Positions 34,808 through 43,775 of a stretch of DNA of 64,000 bases are shown piece by piece (positions within the stretch are counted from its first letter, which is position 1; every line of letters starts with the position of its first letter). The notes below the pieces were generated by a model. It was given only the letters and a program-made list of their open reading frames with translations, ran no database searches and was not told the origin of the DNA. Origin of the DNA: an uncultured Saprospiraceae bacterium (lineage in GTDB: Bacteria; Bacteroidota; Bacteroidia; Chitinophagales; Saprospiraceae); contig CALGAW010000049.1 of the NCBI GenBank assembly GCA_937959115.1, positions 37,593 to 101,592 of the forward strand, read 5' to 3'. Both the position numbers and the translations under genes were made by a program.

Positions 34808-35683
34808 TTAGTGTGGTCGGTATTTTAATTTATCTCTTTGAGGCTTCTCAATTTCCAGAATCTCTTCTTTCTTGTAAGATAATGCTTTGTGCGTAGCGGT
34901 TAAATCTCTGCAAAGCTTTGTAAGGCCTGGAGTTTCAAGAGAAGCAGAGTGGTCGGTTCCTTTCCAAGTACGATCTTTAGTAAAGTGACGCTCGATCCAA
35001 TGTGTTCCTAACGTGTATGCTGCAATATCAACAGCCATCCCAAGGTGATGTCCTGAAAACGCAACTGCTTTTACTTTATCACCAAAATCTTCTTTCAGTC
35101 GATTAATTTCCAAAAGACATACATCTTCAAAAGGAACTGGATAACCGGAAGTACAAGAATAGATAACCAGCCTATCTTTAGCTGTTTCTCCAAAAAATTC
35201 AACAATTTTCTTTATTTCTTCCTGCGTTGTCATTCCACAAGATACGTGCACATCACCATCGAATTTATCCCGAAGTAACTTTAACATCTCAAAATGGTTA
35301 TTACATGCAGAAGGAACTTTGATATAATCAGGTTTAATACCAATCACTTCGTAGGCAGAAGTCATGTCCCAGACAGAAGTAGCATAGCCGACTCCGATTT
35401 CATTACAATAATCCATCAACTCTTGGTGCTGGGCGATGTCCAACTCCAAAAATTCACGGTGTGCGCCATAAGTATCTCCATAAGAGTTGTATGCGACAGG
35501 ATGTGGTGTATTGTATTGCTCCTCAGTTAATAGTTCCTTTGGAGTACGCTTTTGAAACTTAGCATAGTGTGCCCCAGCTTGTTTCGCTAAACGAATCAAT
35601 TCAAAAGCAATCTCCATTTCCCCCATATGGTTACAACCAATTTCTGCCACTACTTTCGGCAATTTATAAGTTTTCTTTGTCAT
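34808..35683 (-). CDS. NeuB-type nonulosonic acid synthase lacking the SAF domain
   Basis: The enzyme condenses phosphoenolpyruvate with a mannose-type aldose. The TIM barrel is complete: VVAEIGCNHMGEMEIAFEL, AKFQKRTPKELL, GAHREFLEL, ATSVWD, IKVPSACNN, VSCGMTT, FSGHHLGMAVDIAAYTLG, and ERHFTKDRTWKGTDHSASL. The protein stops at 291 residues just after the barrel; the antifreeze-like SAF domain (about 60 residues) that closes the site in Neu5Ac synthases is missing and no frameshifted remnant lies downstream. Short forms are compatible with a phosphorylated substrate, fitting the downstream phosphatase domain. Product (Kdn versus Neu5Ac type) is not proven. Confidence 0.88.
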   Translation of the reverse strand: MTKKTYKLPKVVAEIGCNHMGEMEIAFELIRLAKQAGAHYAKFQKRTPKELLTEEQYNTPHPVAYNSYGDTYGAHREFLELDIAQHQELMDYCNEIGVGYATSVWDMTSAYEVIGIKPDYIKVPSACNNHFEMLKLLRDKFDGDVHVSCGMTTQEEIKKIVEFFGETAKDRLVIYSCTSGYPVPFEDVCLLEINRLKEDFGDKVKAVAFSGHHLGMAVDIAAYTLGTHWIERHFTKDRTWKGTDHSASLETPGLTKLCRDLTATHKALSYKKEEILEIEKPQRDKLKYRPH

Positions 35684-35756
35684 TCTATTTTTTTTTGTAA
35701 ACCGATTTTAATACGATAGATTTCCTTATGAACAATAAACCTGCCGTATTTTACCA

Positions 35757-35764
35757 CAAATATA
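35757..35764 (-). promoter_or_regulatory. Candidate -7 promoter box of the nonulosonate operon
   Basis: TATATTTG on the minus strand, 73 nt before the ATG at 35683; a perfect TAnnTTTG match. Confidence 0.4.
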
Positions 35765-35865
35765 CAAAATATACGTTAAATCAAACCTAATTCGATGCAA
35801 TGAACGTATCAAATTTCGTTATGGAATAATAGTTTCCAATTATTTTTGTTGTGTTGATTTATCTC

Positions 35866-36843
35866 CTACATTCCAAAAACATACTTTCTTATAAAATTAA
35901 TTTTCAATAAATAATAGTACGCAGCAATAAATACTAGTGTTGAGAAAATAACTACAGGATAAAATAGAGCTAAATTTTCTGTTCCTATCTTGGATTTACA
36001 AATCAAAATCGGAATCACGTGCCACAAGTAAATTCCCAAAGAATTTAATCCAATCCACTCTATAATTTTATTACTACTCACCATGTTATTTATGGATACT
36101 TTCAAAACAAGGTATAATAGTAAGCTGTTAAACAAAAAGAAATTAAAAAATGATAATTCTTTGTTAGGATAATAGAATAAGAAGAGGACTAAACCAAAAC
36201 ATAGTGCAGGAAAAGCATATTCTAACAGATTAGGCTTCTTAAGCTCTAGACCTCTAAACACTAGACCCAAAACAAAAAAGAAATAGAAATATGGTCGAAA
36301 AGTATGCAGCACAACTCCAATACCTCTTGTAAGAATTCCAAAGCCTTGGTAGGTTTCTGGATATTTATTTAACAACATGGTTACTAAAGAGATAATAATC
36401 GAAAAGGATAATAACATTTTATTCCCAGTTCCTATTTTCTTTAGGATCCATGTTAAGACAATCCAGCTTAGAAAGCTTGGGATAAACCATAAATGATAAA
36501 AAGGTAGAATAAATGATACTATAAGGTCTTTAATAAATTTTCCATTGCCATCTTGGATTTCCATAAATAAAAAGTAACCTATAGTAGCAATGGTCCATGG
36601 TAAAATAACTCGAAACAAGTATTTTTTTATTAACTCGATCAAATTTAGGGTTACCATTTTTTTAACATTAAATAAAAAACCACTAATTCCAATGAATAAG
36701 GGCATGTGGAAACTATAAATTATTGTTCGCCATAGTTTATCTTCGATGCTTCCTTGAAGAACATGACCAAGAATAACTAAAAGTATTAATAGTCCTTTAA
36801 ATAAATCGATGTTTTTAAAATTCTTCGTTGTTTTAGTCATCAA
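35866..36843 (-). CDS. Membrane O-acyltransferase, acyltransferase family 3
   Basis: A 325-residue protein with about ten hydrophobic helices. The N-terminus KNIDLFKGLLILLVILGHV carries the family-3 arrangement in which a conserved basic residue and the GH pair in helix 1 are catalytic. The next segment YSFHMPLFIGISGFLF is the family hallmark. Such proteins O-acetylate surface sugars using a cytoplasmic acyl donor. The position between the nonulosonate genes and the flippase suggests it modifies that glycan. It has unusually AT-rich coding sequence, as is common for surface-glycan genes. Confidence 0.87.
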   Translation of the reverse strand: MMTKTTKNFKNIDLFKGLLILLVILGHVLQGSIEDKLWRTIIYSFHMPLFIGISGFLFNVKKMVTLNLIELIKKYLFRVILPWTIATIGYFLFMEIQDGNGKFIKDLIVSFILPFYHLWFIPSFLSWIVLTWILKKIGTGNKMLLSFSIIISLVTMLLNKYPETYQGFGILTRGIGVVLHTFRPYFYFFFVLGLVFRGLELKKPNLLEYAFPALCFGLVLFLFYYPNKELSFFNFFLFNSLLLYLVLKVSINNMVSSNKIIEWIGLNSLGIYLWHVIPILICKSKIGTENLALFYPVVIFSTLVFIAAYYYLLKINFIRKYVFGM

Positions 36844-37121
36844 ACTTTCCTTTTATGAGCTGATTTTTTCATTAAAAAAACGGATACCCAATCACATTTA
36901 ATACAAAAATAACTTAGTTTTTCTTGATATTCTAGTAAATTAAATTGTTCATTACTTGATAGGCAATAATTTGCACTCTTTATAGGTTAAGAGGCTTTTA
37001 TAAATGGTTTATGATGAGCACACTCAATGATCAATGTTTAATTAATACCGCACATATTCTATATGAGATGATAAAAATGGACAGCAAGGAATAGTTCCCT
37101 AGGTATTCAGTAGATTTTAGA
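36844..37121. other. AT-rich spacer between two minus-strand glycan genes
   Basis: 278 bp without a coding frame or clear hairpin; includes a TTAAT-rich stretch (37026-37045). Confidence 0.4.
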
Positions 37122-38600
37122 TCACGACGGACGCTCTGACCGCACCTCCGGCCAAACAGTCACTAGCAAAAATAGTCCTAGCAATACAGCATTCGACCCG
37201 TACAACATTAAAGTACCAGGTCCAAACTTGCCGCGAAATACCAGATTCATCTGATAAATCAACAAGGCCAAGACGATGTAGCCAACAATCTTTAAAATTG
37301 GATAAGGTACCGGATAATAACGCTTGCCAATCAGGTAACTCAACAATGTCATTGTAAAATAGCAAGCCAGTGTAGCCCATGCAGATCCAACATATCCAAT
37401 CCTAGGAATTAACAGTAAATTGAGCACTACCGTTATCACTGCCCCTGCTACAGAAATATATGCCCCGTAAATTGTCTTATCAGTCAGTTTGTACCAGATT
37501 GAAAAATTATAATACAGCCCCAAGCACAGATTGGCTAGAAGTAGTATCGGCACCACCTTGATCCCAGCATGGAAATCACTGCCCACTGCCAACTTAGCAA
37601 AATCTATGAACAACAAAATACTGAGAAAACCCACACAAGCCACCACCGTAAACCCTTGAGCCACCTTTGCGTATATTTCCTTGGAGTCTTTACGATCCGA
37701 ATTTCGAAAGAAAAACGGTTCTGCAGCATAATTAAACGCCTGTGTAAATAGTGCCATCAAGACCGCAAACTTATAGCACGCACCATAGATCCCAACCTGC
37801 GCACGCCGCTCTATCAAGTCTCCTGGAAGCAAGCGCATCAGCAAGATACGGTCTAGGACTTCATTCGCAATTCCTGCTAAGCCAACCAACAATAGCGGGA
37901 AAGTATATTTCATCATGGTTCGCCACAAATCAGCATCCCACTGCAACTTGACTTTCATTAAGCTAGGCAACAAGATTAAAAACGTGACGCCACTCGCAAT
38001 CAAATTGGCCAAAAAGACATAGCCAATACGGTTTTCAGCATTGTAGATCACGTTTGCCCAGTCATATCCCAAATCAATCAACAGCGGACAGCCTTCCAGA
38101 AAAAACACTATCATCAGTGCATTGACAACTACATTCAGTATTTTGATCATAGCAAACTTCAATGCTTTACTCTCTAGTCTCAACCGTGCAAAAGGGATGG
38201 CAGTCAAGGCATCAAACCCAATGATCAGTGCGAACCAAATCACATAATCTTGATTGTCTGGATAATTGAGTAATTCAGCAATTGGCTGGGAAAAACCAAT
38301 GAGAAATGCACAAAACATAAGCGTTGTACAAAGAATGGAAAGACTGGAAATGGCGTAACTCTTTTCTAGATTTGCGTCCTTCTTACTACTAAATCGGAAA
38401 AAAGTGGTTTCCATTCGATAGGTAAACATGACCATCAGAAATCCAGCAAAAGCATATAGTTCGGTAACGACTCCGTATTCTTCTCGCAAAAAAACACGCG
38501 TCAAATAAGGTGTCATGATGATAAAATTGAGTACTCGACCAAGCACGCTACTTAGACCATAAATCACCGTTTCTCCCGCCAGTTTCTTGAAAATCGACAT
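37122..38600 (-). CDS. Polysaccharide flippase (Wzx-like), second copy
   Basis: 492 residues with about 14 helices. The opening KLAGETVIYGLSSVLGRVLNF and the AGFLMVMFTYRMETTFFRF segment are typical of oligosaccharide flippases of the MOP superfamily. The central RRAQVGIYGACYKFAVLMALFT parallels the GIYAAAYR region of the flippase at 15620. It should move lipid-linked glycan units across the inner membrane. Two Wzx-like genes in one window suggest two separate surface glycans. Its coding DNA is richer in GC than the acyltransferase next door. Confidence 0.9.
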   Translation of the reverse strand: MSIFKKLAGETVIYGLSSVLGRVLNFIIMTPYLTRVFLREEYGVVTELYAFAGFLMVMFTYRMETTFFRFSSKKDANLEKSYAISSLSILCTTLMFCAFLIGFSQPIAELLNYPDNQDYVIWFALIIGFDALTAIPFARLRLESKALKFAMIKILNVVVNALMIVFFLEGCPLLIDLGYDWANVIYNAENRIGYVFLANLIASGVTFLILLPSLMKVKLQWDADLWRTMMKYTFPLLLVGLAGIANEVLDRILLMRLLPGDLIERRAQVGIYGACYKFAVLMALFTQAFNYAAEPFFFRNSDRKDSKEIYAKVAQGFTVVACVGFLSILLFIDFAKLAVGSDFHAGIKVVPILLLANLCLGLYYNFSIWYKLTDKTIYGAYISVAGAVITVVLNLLLIPRIGYVGSAWATLACYFTMTLLSYLIGKRYYPVPYPILKIVGYIVLALLIYQMNLVFRGKFGPGTLMLYGSNAVLLGLFLLVTVWPEVRSERPS

Positions 38601-38742
38601 GACTCAATTGTTTTAAAAACCTATTATGCTTCTGCTTCGTACAATACGATTTTGTATCTATTAAAAATCGAAGAGCGCCGTTGGCATAATTCGCACTAAG
38701 AACGCAAAAAAGTTCCTAGAATTATACAATAACCATTAAAAA

Positions 38743-39225
38743 TCAATCTAGTCGATAGATAAACTCCTTGATTTCAGCATTCCGTGCATTTGCAAAATAC
38801 TGATCTTCCCCGATTTGCTTGAAACCACATTTCTCTAGTACACGATGCGAGCCGAGGTTGTCAAACGCGACTCTTGCAAACTGGGGACGTTCGTCTATTT
38901 GTTGTAGAAACAGTTTTACAGTCGTCGTAGCAAATCCCTTGCCCCAGTGCGCTCTGTCAATCCAATAAGAGATATTGGGCTCATCACCAAGTAGCCAAGC
39001 AGAAACGGATCCTATGATTTCCGTATTCAGCCAAACTGTTTTACTGATGACTGTTGGCGCTGTTAAGATCTTCTTCCAATGCGCGAGGAAAGCGGATTTG
39101 TCTGTTGGGTCTTTTGCTGTAAATGCTGCTTGGCGCACTGATTCAGGATCAGACTGCATAATGAACAGTGCAGCTAAGTCACTTTCTGTTGTTAAGCGAA
39201 GTCTGATATGTCGTTGCTTATCTAT
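38743..39225 (-). CDS. GNAT family acetyltransferase (RimJ/RimL-like) without a canonical start
   Basis: The acetyl-CoA fold is clear: LGDEPNISYWIDRAHWGKGF, then ATTTVKLFL and ARVAFDNLGSHRVLEKCGF. The first ATG (39159) would remove the first strand and helix of the domain; upstream in the same frame the sequence reads RHIRLRLTTESDLAALFI, the normal GNAT beginning. No ATG, GTG or TTG exists between 39159 and the in-frame stop at 39252-39250. Translation may start at a rare codon (ATA at 39225 or neighbouring ATC), or the start codon has been lost or mis-sequenced. Substrate probably a small amine or ribosomal-protein N-terminus. Confidence 0.75.
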   Translation of the reverse strand: MDKQRHIRLRLTTESDLAALFIMQSDPESVRQAAFTAKDPTDKSAFLAHWKKILTAPTVISKTVWLNTEIIGSVSAWLLGDEPNISYWIDRAHWGKGFATTTVKLFLQQIDERPQFARVAFDNLGSHRVLEKCGFKQIGEDQYFANARNAEIKEFIYRLD

Positions 39226-39303
39226 GATTCTGTTTTTAACTGAAGAACACTAATCAGCCCCTTCCAATCTTTAGATCTAAAGAAGAAGGTCCTTCGAGCA
39301 GCG

Positions 39304-40494
39304 CTACAATTTTTCTTTTGCAATTTCCGTATCTCGATATCGCTCAGGAGGACGTTTTATACCACCACGATATCCCCGCCAGATGATTGGTATCCAACCT
39401 AATATGGGAATGAAGTAAAAGATGGTAAAAGGATTATTAAACAGCATGCGAAACATTGCACCAACACCATATTTTATTTTTACTTCCTCCCCAGGTTTGC
39501 GTTTATTCCAAAGGCGAATAAACTCATGAAAAGCAAACAGCCAACCATGCGGCAGGTAGAAAGGAAACATGTTCTTGTGCTTCCAAATGTGCTTGAAATG
39601 TTCCTTGATTTGATACGGACGCTGACCGTAAGTGCTTACTGCAGTGTTGAGCTCTTCTTGCATTTGCGCCTGTACTCGATCCCGAATGGCTTTGATTTCA
39701 TCTTCTGTAACTTCCTCATAAGGCTTATCGATCCACTTCCAAGGACTCTGTCGTTTGCCACGAACAAAAATAAGCTTAGCAGGCCATGCATAGTAAAAGA
39801 TCCAAGGCTGAAGCGGAAGAAGTAGGAGAATAACCCCGATTGGCAGGAACGGGATTCCAATTTTTCGAACGATTCTATTGATGAACTCAAAACTATACGT
39901 ATTTGGATTGATGTTTTCTCCATTGACCGTTACGTAGGGCACAACGTCTGTTTTGTACTTTAGACTCATCCGGATAAATGAAGTCGCAAATCGTTGCAAT
40001 TCATACTTTCGATTCCAGCCTTTACCAATACCTGGCACTCCTTCTGGATATACAAGGAGATTTGACACTTTGTAATGCATCATCGTCTCAAAATTGAGAA
40101 AAGTGGCGTCTATACCGCCAATTCGCTTCCAGAAATCCTGAATCATATATGGATTCATGAGCGCAGTTTGAGACAACATTGGTGCTACAAGTGCTCGGAA
40201 CGTTTTACGTTGATCATACCCCATTTTTTTGAAATACCCAGCACCAAACATCATCGCATCCCAAGGAAACGCCATACCTGAATGGTTACTTATAATGATT
40301 ACTGGATGATCTGGATTGTTGCGTTCTATTGGATCGTCAAAGCCAACAAACTCAGAGCGAAAGAATACTTTGTCTATGACACTTGCCACATTGTTATTCA
40401 AACTTTTAGTAAACTCATAGTCAAACACACTGTCAAAGATGACCTTATTGTCTTCGATTTTCTGCCGATGTTCTTCTGGTGAACTATTTTTCAT
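39304..40494 (-). CDS. PlsC-like lysophospholipid/glycerol acyltransferase
   Basis: The start at 40494 (MKNSSPEEHRQKIEDNK) is preferred to one 13 codons upstream. The acyltransferase site appears as IISNHSGMAFPWDA (about 80-93) and the substrate loop as LVYPEGVPGIGKGWNRKYEL. The spacing NHSxxxxPxD is longer than the classical H(x4)D of PlsC and resembles the NHSGGLPFD subgroup of LPLAT-like enzymes. Two hydrophobic stretches follow (about 217-245 and 360-380), so it is membrane-bound. It probably acylates a glycerolipid; the specific acceptor is unknown. Confidence 0.82.
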   Translation of the reverse strand: MKNSSPEEHRQKIEDNKVIFDSVFDYEFTKSLNNNVASVIDKVFFRSEFVGFDDPIERNNPDHPVIIISNHSGMAFPWDAMMFGAGYFKKMGYDQRKTFRALVAPMLSQTALMNPYMIQDFWKRIGGIDATFLNFETMMHYKVSNLLVYPEGVPGIGKGWNRKYELQRFATSFIRMSLKYKTDVVPYVTVNGENINPNTYSFEFINRIVRKIGIPFLPIGVILLLLPLQPWIFYYAWPAKLIFVRGKRQSPWKWIDKPYEEVTEDEIKAIRDRVQAQMQEELNTAVSTYGQRPYQIKEHFKHIWKHKNMFPFYLPHGWLFAFHEFIRLWNKRKPGEEVKIKYGVGAMFRMLFNNPFTIFYFIPILGWIPIIWRGYRGGIKRPPERYRDTEIAKEKL

Positions 40495-40820
40495 TGAGCC
40501 TTGTTGAGAAAGCAATTTACATAAATCGAACAAAGAATATCAAATAACGAAGGCAGAATTTCGAAAAAGGGATTTTTTTATCGTTTTGATATTTTTTATT
40601 TCAATGCTTTTCACAATTCGTATAAAATGATGTAGCGATAGCTTTTTGTTGACAAATAGAAATCCATCTGCTAGGCTTATGAGTAATGATTGAAGCTGCG
40701 CACAGCCCAGAAAGGTCACCTTTCAACACTAGACATCCTATGGGAAGTTTCAGAACAATTAACAGGCATCAGCTTTTTATAATTGTAAGCCATCTGGAGT
40801 CAAATTATTATATTTGTTAC
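40495..40820. other. Divergent promoter region with a TCGAA-type element
   Basis: Between the acyltransferase and P450 starts. CGAACAAAGAATATCAAAT and CGAAGGCAGAATTTCGAAAA (40528-40568) repeat the word order of the element at 26448-26495. The P450 -7 box is at its right end. Confidence 0.4.
40809..40816 (+). promoter_or_regulatory. Candidate -7 promoter box of the P450 gene
   Basis: TATATTTG, a perfect TAnnTTTG match, only 4 nt before the ATG at 40821; if used, the mRNA would be leaderless or start just inside the gene. Confidence 0.35.
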
Positions 40821-42161
40821 ATGACACCACAAAAACTGACTATCGTAAGTGATCATTGGCTCTTTAAATGCTTGAAAACACTACCTGCAGATGTACTTGG
40901 GTTTGTAGAGGAAAAAACCGAGAAACATGGAGATTTTTTTATCGTAGACATGTTACTGTTTAAGGCTTTTTTGACCTCTAAACCTTCTATTTTCCAACAT
41001 GTGTTACAAAGCAACCACAGAAACTACATTCGAGATAAGGCCTTCAAAGAATTAGGCTTAGCACTCGGTAACGGCCTATTAGTCAATGATGGTGAATCCT
41101 GGAAGAAACAACGTAAACTAGCTCAACCCGCCTTCAATAAAAAAAGACTAGAAGGAATGGTGGATGTGATGGTCGATGAAGGAGTTAAATTTTGTGATAG
41201 TCTAGAGCAATACCGCAACAAAGACGAACGGGTCAACCTATTAAGTAAAATGATGGAAATCACTTCTACGATTGCCCTAAAAACATTACTTGGTGGTGCA
41301 TTGGATGGAGAGCACGCATCTGTAGAAGAAAACATCACGTTTGCTCAACAGCACATCATCAGTCGAATTCGAAAACCGGCATACAAGTTTTTGAGTTATT
41401 TTAATGGTAAACACAAGGAGTTTAATCAAAAGATCCATGAGTTTGATGATCTGATTTTGAATGTCATCAATGACCGTCGAAATAGTGCAGATCCACCAGA
41501 TTCTGATTTGCTAAGCATGCTTATGAGCGCTCGAGACGAAGATGGCGAACCGATGAGCGATAAGCAATTGAGAGATGAGGTGATCACTATTTTTGTAGCA
41601 GGACACGAGACCAGTGCAAATTCATTGGCTTGGACATTTTACCTTCTTGGGCAACATCCAGAAATCTATAAAAAACTTAAAGAAGAGGTAAATCAAGTCG
41701 TTGGTGACCGGTTGCCAGTATTAGGAGACCTCAGAGCCTTACAGTATACTCGAATGGTGATTGAAGAATCAATGCGAATCTATCCCCCAGCATATCTCCT
41801 TTCTAGGGAATGTGCTGAAGGAGATACGATTGAAGGCGTGACAATTCCCAAGGGCAAACCAATCATACTTTCCATATATGCTTTACATAGAAATAAGATG
41901 CTCTGGGAAAATCCACTCGAATTCAATCCTGAACGATTCACCCCTGAGCGTGTAAAAGAACGTCCTAAATGGCATTACCTTCCTTTTGGAGCAGGACCAC
42001 GAATGTGTATCGGAAATCACTTTGCCATGATGGAAATTCAACTCCTAATGGCATTGCTTGTAACCCGATTCGACTTTGTACTGGATAAAAACCACGAAGT
42101 AATCCCAGAACCCTTAGTAACACTAAGAGCTAAGACTGGTGTCATGGCTTGGGTGAAATAG
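40821..42161 (+). CDS. Cytochrome P450
   Basis: A 446-residue soluble haem monooxygenase. Signatures in order: the I-helix oxygen-binding FVAGHETSANSLAW, the K-helix EESMRIYP (ExxR), PERF, and the haem loop FGAGPRMCIGNHFAM with the Cys ligand. The start at 40821 gives MTPQKLTIVSDHWLFK; an upstream frame to 40686 adds 45 residues from the promoter region. The sequence looks like the fatty-acid/terpenoid hydroxylase class (CYP110/CYP102-like), but the substrate cannot be inferred. No ferredoxin or reductase gene adjoins it. Confidence 0.94.
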   Translation: MTPQKLTIVSDHWLFKCLKTLPADVLGFVEEKTEKHGDFFIVDMLLFKAFLTSKPSIFQHVLQSNHRNYIRDKAFKELGLALGNGLLVNDGESWKKQRKLAQPAFNKKRLEGMVDVMVDEGVKFCDSLEQYRNKDERVNLLSKMMEITSTIALKTLLGGALDGEHASVEENITFAQQHIISRIRKPAYKFLSYFNGKHKEFNQKIHEFDDLILNVINDRRNSADPPDSDLLSMLMSARDEDGEPMSDKQLRDEVITIFVAGHETSANSLAWTFYLLGQHPEIYKKLKEEVNQVVGDRLPVLGDLRALQYTRMVIEESMRIYPPAYLLSRECAEGDTIEGVTIPKGKPIILSIYALHRNKMLWENPLEFNPERFTPERVKERPKWHYLPFGAGPRMCIGNHFAMMEIQLLMALLVTRFDFVLDKNHEVIPEPLVTLRAKTGVMAWVK

Positions 42162-42167
42162 AATTCT

Positions 42168-42184
42168 GAAAAATCAGATTTTTC
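42168..42184 (+). terminator. Short inverted repeat after the P450 gene, possible weak terminator
   Basis: GAAAAATC and GATTTTTC are exact complements around one A (42176); a 5-nt loop leaves a 6-bp A/T stem ending in a T-run. Weak, AT-only. Confidence 0.35.
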
Positions 42185-42221
42185 TCAAAATGGCTTTTCA
42201 AAATGGTTAAACCATTAATAA

Positions 42222-43475
42222 TTAAAGTTTAAAAGCCTTCTTCACTTTATCTACCATATCTAACTTCTCCCATCCAAATGTAGTGACTTGCTTTTTCTTC
42301 GATTTACCGTTTACGCCAATAGAAACAGTTTTGACCTTACTAGATCGTCCCATGTGTCCGTAAGCTGCAGTTTCAGAGAAAATTGGATTGGTCAAACCAA
42401 ATCGTTTAACGATTTTAGCAGGACGTAAGTCGAATATTTTAGTGACGATCTTAGCGATATCTCCATCAGACATTTCAATGTTGGAAGAACCGTATGTATC
42501 AACAAAAATACCAACTGGTTCTGCAACTCCTATAGCGTACGCCACTTGTACTAAGCACTGATCTGCAACACCTGCAGCGACTAAGTTTTTCGCAATGTGT
42601 CTAGTTGCATAAGCAGCAGAACGGTCTACTTTTGATGAATCTTTCCCAGAGAATGCTCCACCACCGTGAGCGCCTTTACCACCATAGGTATCAACGATAA
42701 TCTTACGACCTGTGAGTCCTGTGTCTCCGTGTGGTCCTCCGATGACGAATTTCCCAGTAGGATTGACATGGAAAATGATTTTTTTATCAAATAATTTCTG
42801 AATTCTTGTAGGTAAGCGCTTAACTACTCTTGGTACTAAAATGTTTTTCACGTCACTTTTGATCTTCTTGAGCATTTTTGCTTCAGAAGTAAAATCATCA
42901 TGTTGTGTAGACACTACGATCGTATTCACTCTTTTCGGTGAGTGATCATCGTTATATTCAATGGTAACTTGCGACTTAGAATCTGGACGCAGGTAGGTCA
43001 TTTCTTTTCCTTCGTGTCGGATTGCTGCTAGTTCTTGCAATAATTTGTGAGACAAGTCCAGTGCCAGTGGCATGTAGTTATCTGTTTCATTTGTTGCATA
43101 ACCAAACATCATTCCTTGGTCGCCAGCTCCTTGTTCTTCAGCTTTTTTACCGACGTCTACTCCTTGAGCAATATCTGCTGACTGTTCATGGATGGTGGAG
43201 ATCACTCCACACGAATCAGCATCAAACTGATACTCTGATTTCGTGTATCCAATTTTTTTGATGACGTTTCTTACGATTTTCTGGATATCGATGTAGGCTT
43301 TTGAACGCACCTCTCCAGAGATAACAGCGAGCCCAGTAGTTACGAGCGTTTCACAAGCAACTTTTGATTTTGGATCCTGAGTCAAAAAAGCATCAAGGAT
43401 AGCATCAGAAATCTGGTCAGCAACTTTATCCGGGTGTCCTTCTGAGACTGATTCGGATGTAAATAGATATGGCAT
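42222..43475 (-). CDS. metK: S-adenosylmethionine synthetase
   Basis: MetK makes S-adenosylmethionine from methionine and ATP. The 417 residues contain the N-terminal [20 protein letters not shown], the [15 protein letters not shown]-binding motif, [20 protein letters not shown] and the phosphate loop [19 protein letters not shown]. All are intact. It is monocistronic and convergent with the P450 gene (60-nt gap). On its strand a perfect TAnnTTTG box lies upstream at 43520-43513. Confidence 0.97.
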   Translation of the reverse strand: MPYLFTSESVSEGHPDKVADQISDAILDAFLTQDPKSKVACETLVTTGLAVISGEVRSKAYIDIQKIVRNVIKKIGYTKSEYQFDADSCGVISTIHEQSADIAQGVDVGKKAEEQGAGDQGMMFGYATNETDNYMPLALDLSHKLLQELAAIRHEGKEMTYLRPDSKSQVTIEYNDDHSPKRVNTIVVSTQHDDFTSEAKMLKKIKSDVKNILVPRVVKRLPTRIQKLFDKKIIFHVNPTGKFVIGGPHGDTGLTGRKIIVDTYGGKGAHGGGAFSGKDSSKVDRSAAYATRHIAKNLVAAGVADQCLVQVAYAIGVAEPVGIFVDTYGSSNIEMSDGDIAKIVTKIFDLRPAKIVKRFGLTNPIFSETAAYGHMGRSSKVKTVSIGVNGKSKKKQVTTFGWEKLDMVDKVKKAFKL

Positions 43476-43775
43476 TGACTAAAAGTTTGTATAGCGTATT
43501 AAAAAATTCATGCAAAGATAGATTTTATTCGACAACAATAAAACATCATGGCATTAATTTCTAAATGCCTTGCCATCTATTTTTTATTTCACAATGGCAT
43601 ACACTGTTGAAAGGTCTTTTTTCATTAATATCATCACTTCATACTTTTCAATCAAGATCGTTGATACGTCCATTATTCATAGTTAATTATTCATTGTTGA
43701 ATTTTAAATCCTTACCTTTATTCTCAGGGCGACTTCAGGCTCTAATCTCCCCTATTTTTCCTAACAAAACGCTTC
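43476..43775. other. Spacer between divergent metK and the FkbM methyltransferase gene
   Basis: Holds the metK promoter and, at 43676-43705, TTCATAGTTAATTATTCATT, whose first 12 bases recur at 56612-56623. The 107-codon plus-strand frame through it (43565-43888) has no family pattern and conflicts with the real methyltransferase frame. Confidence 0.4.
43513..43520 (-). promoter_or_regulatory. Candidate -7 promoter box of metK
   Basis: TATCTTTG on the minus strand, 37 nt before the metK ATG; a perfect TAnnTTTG match. Confidence 0.5.
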
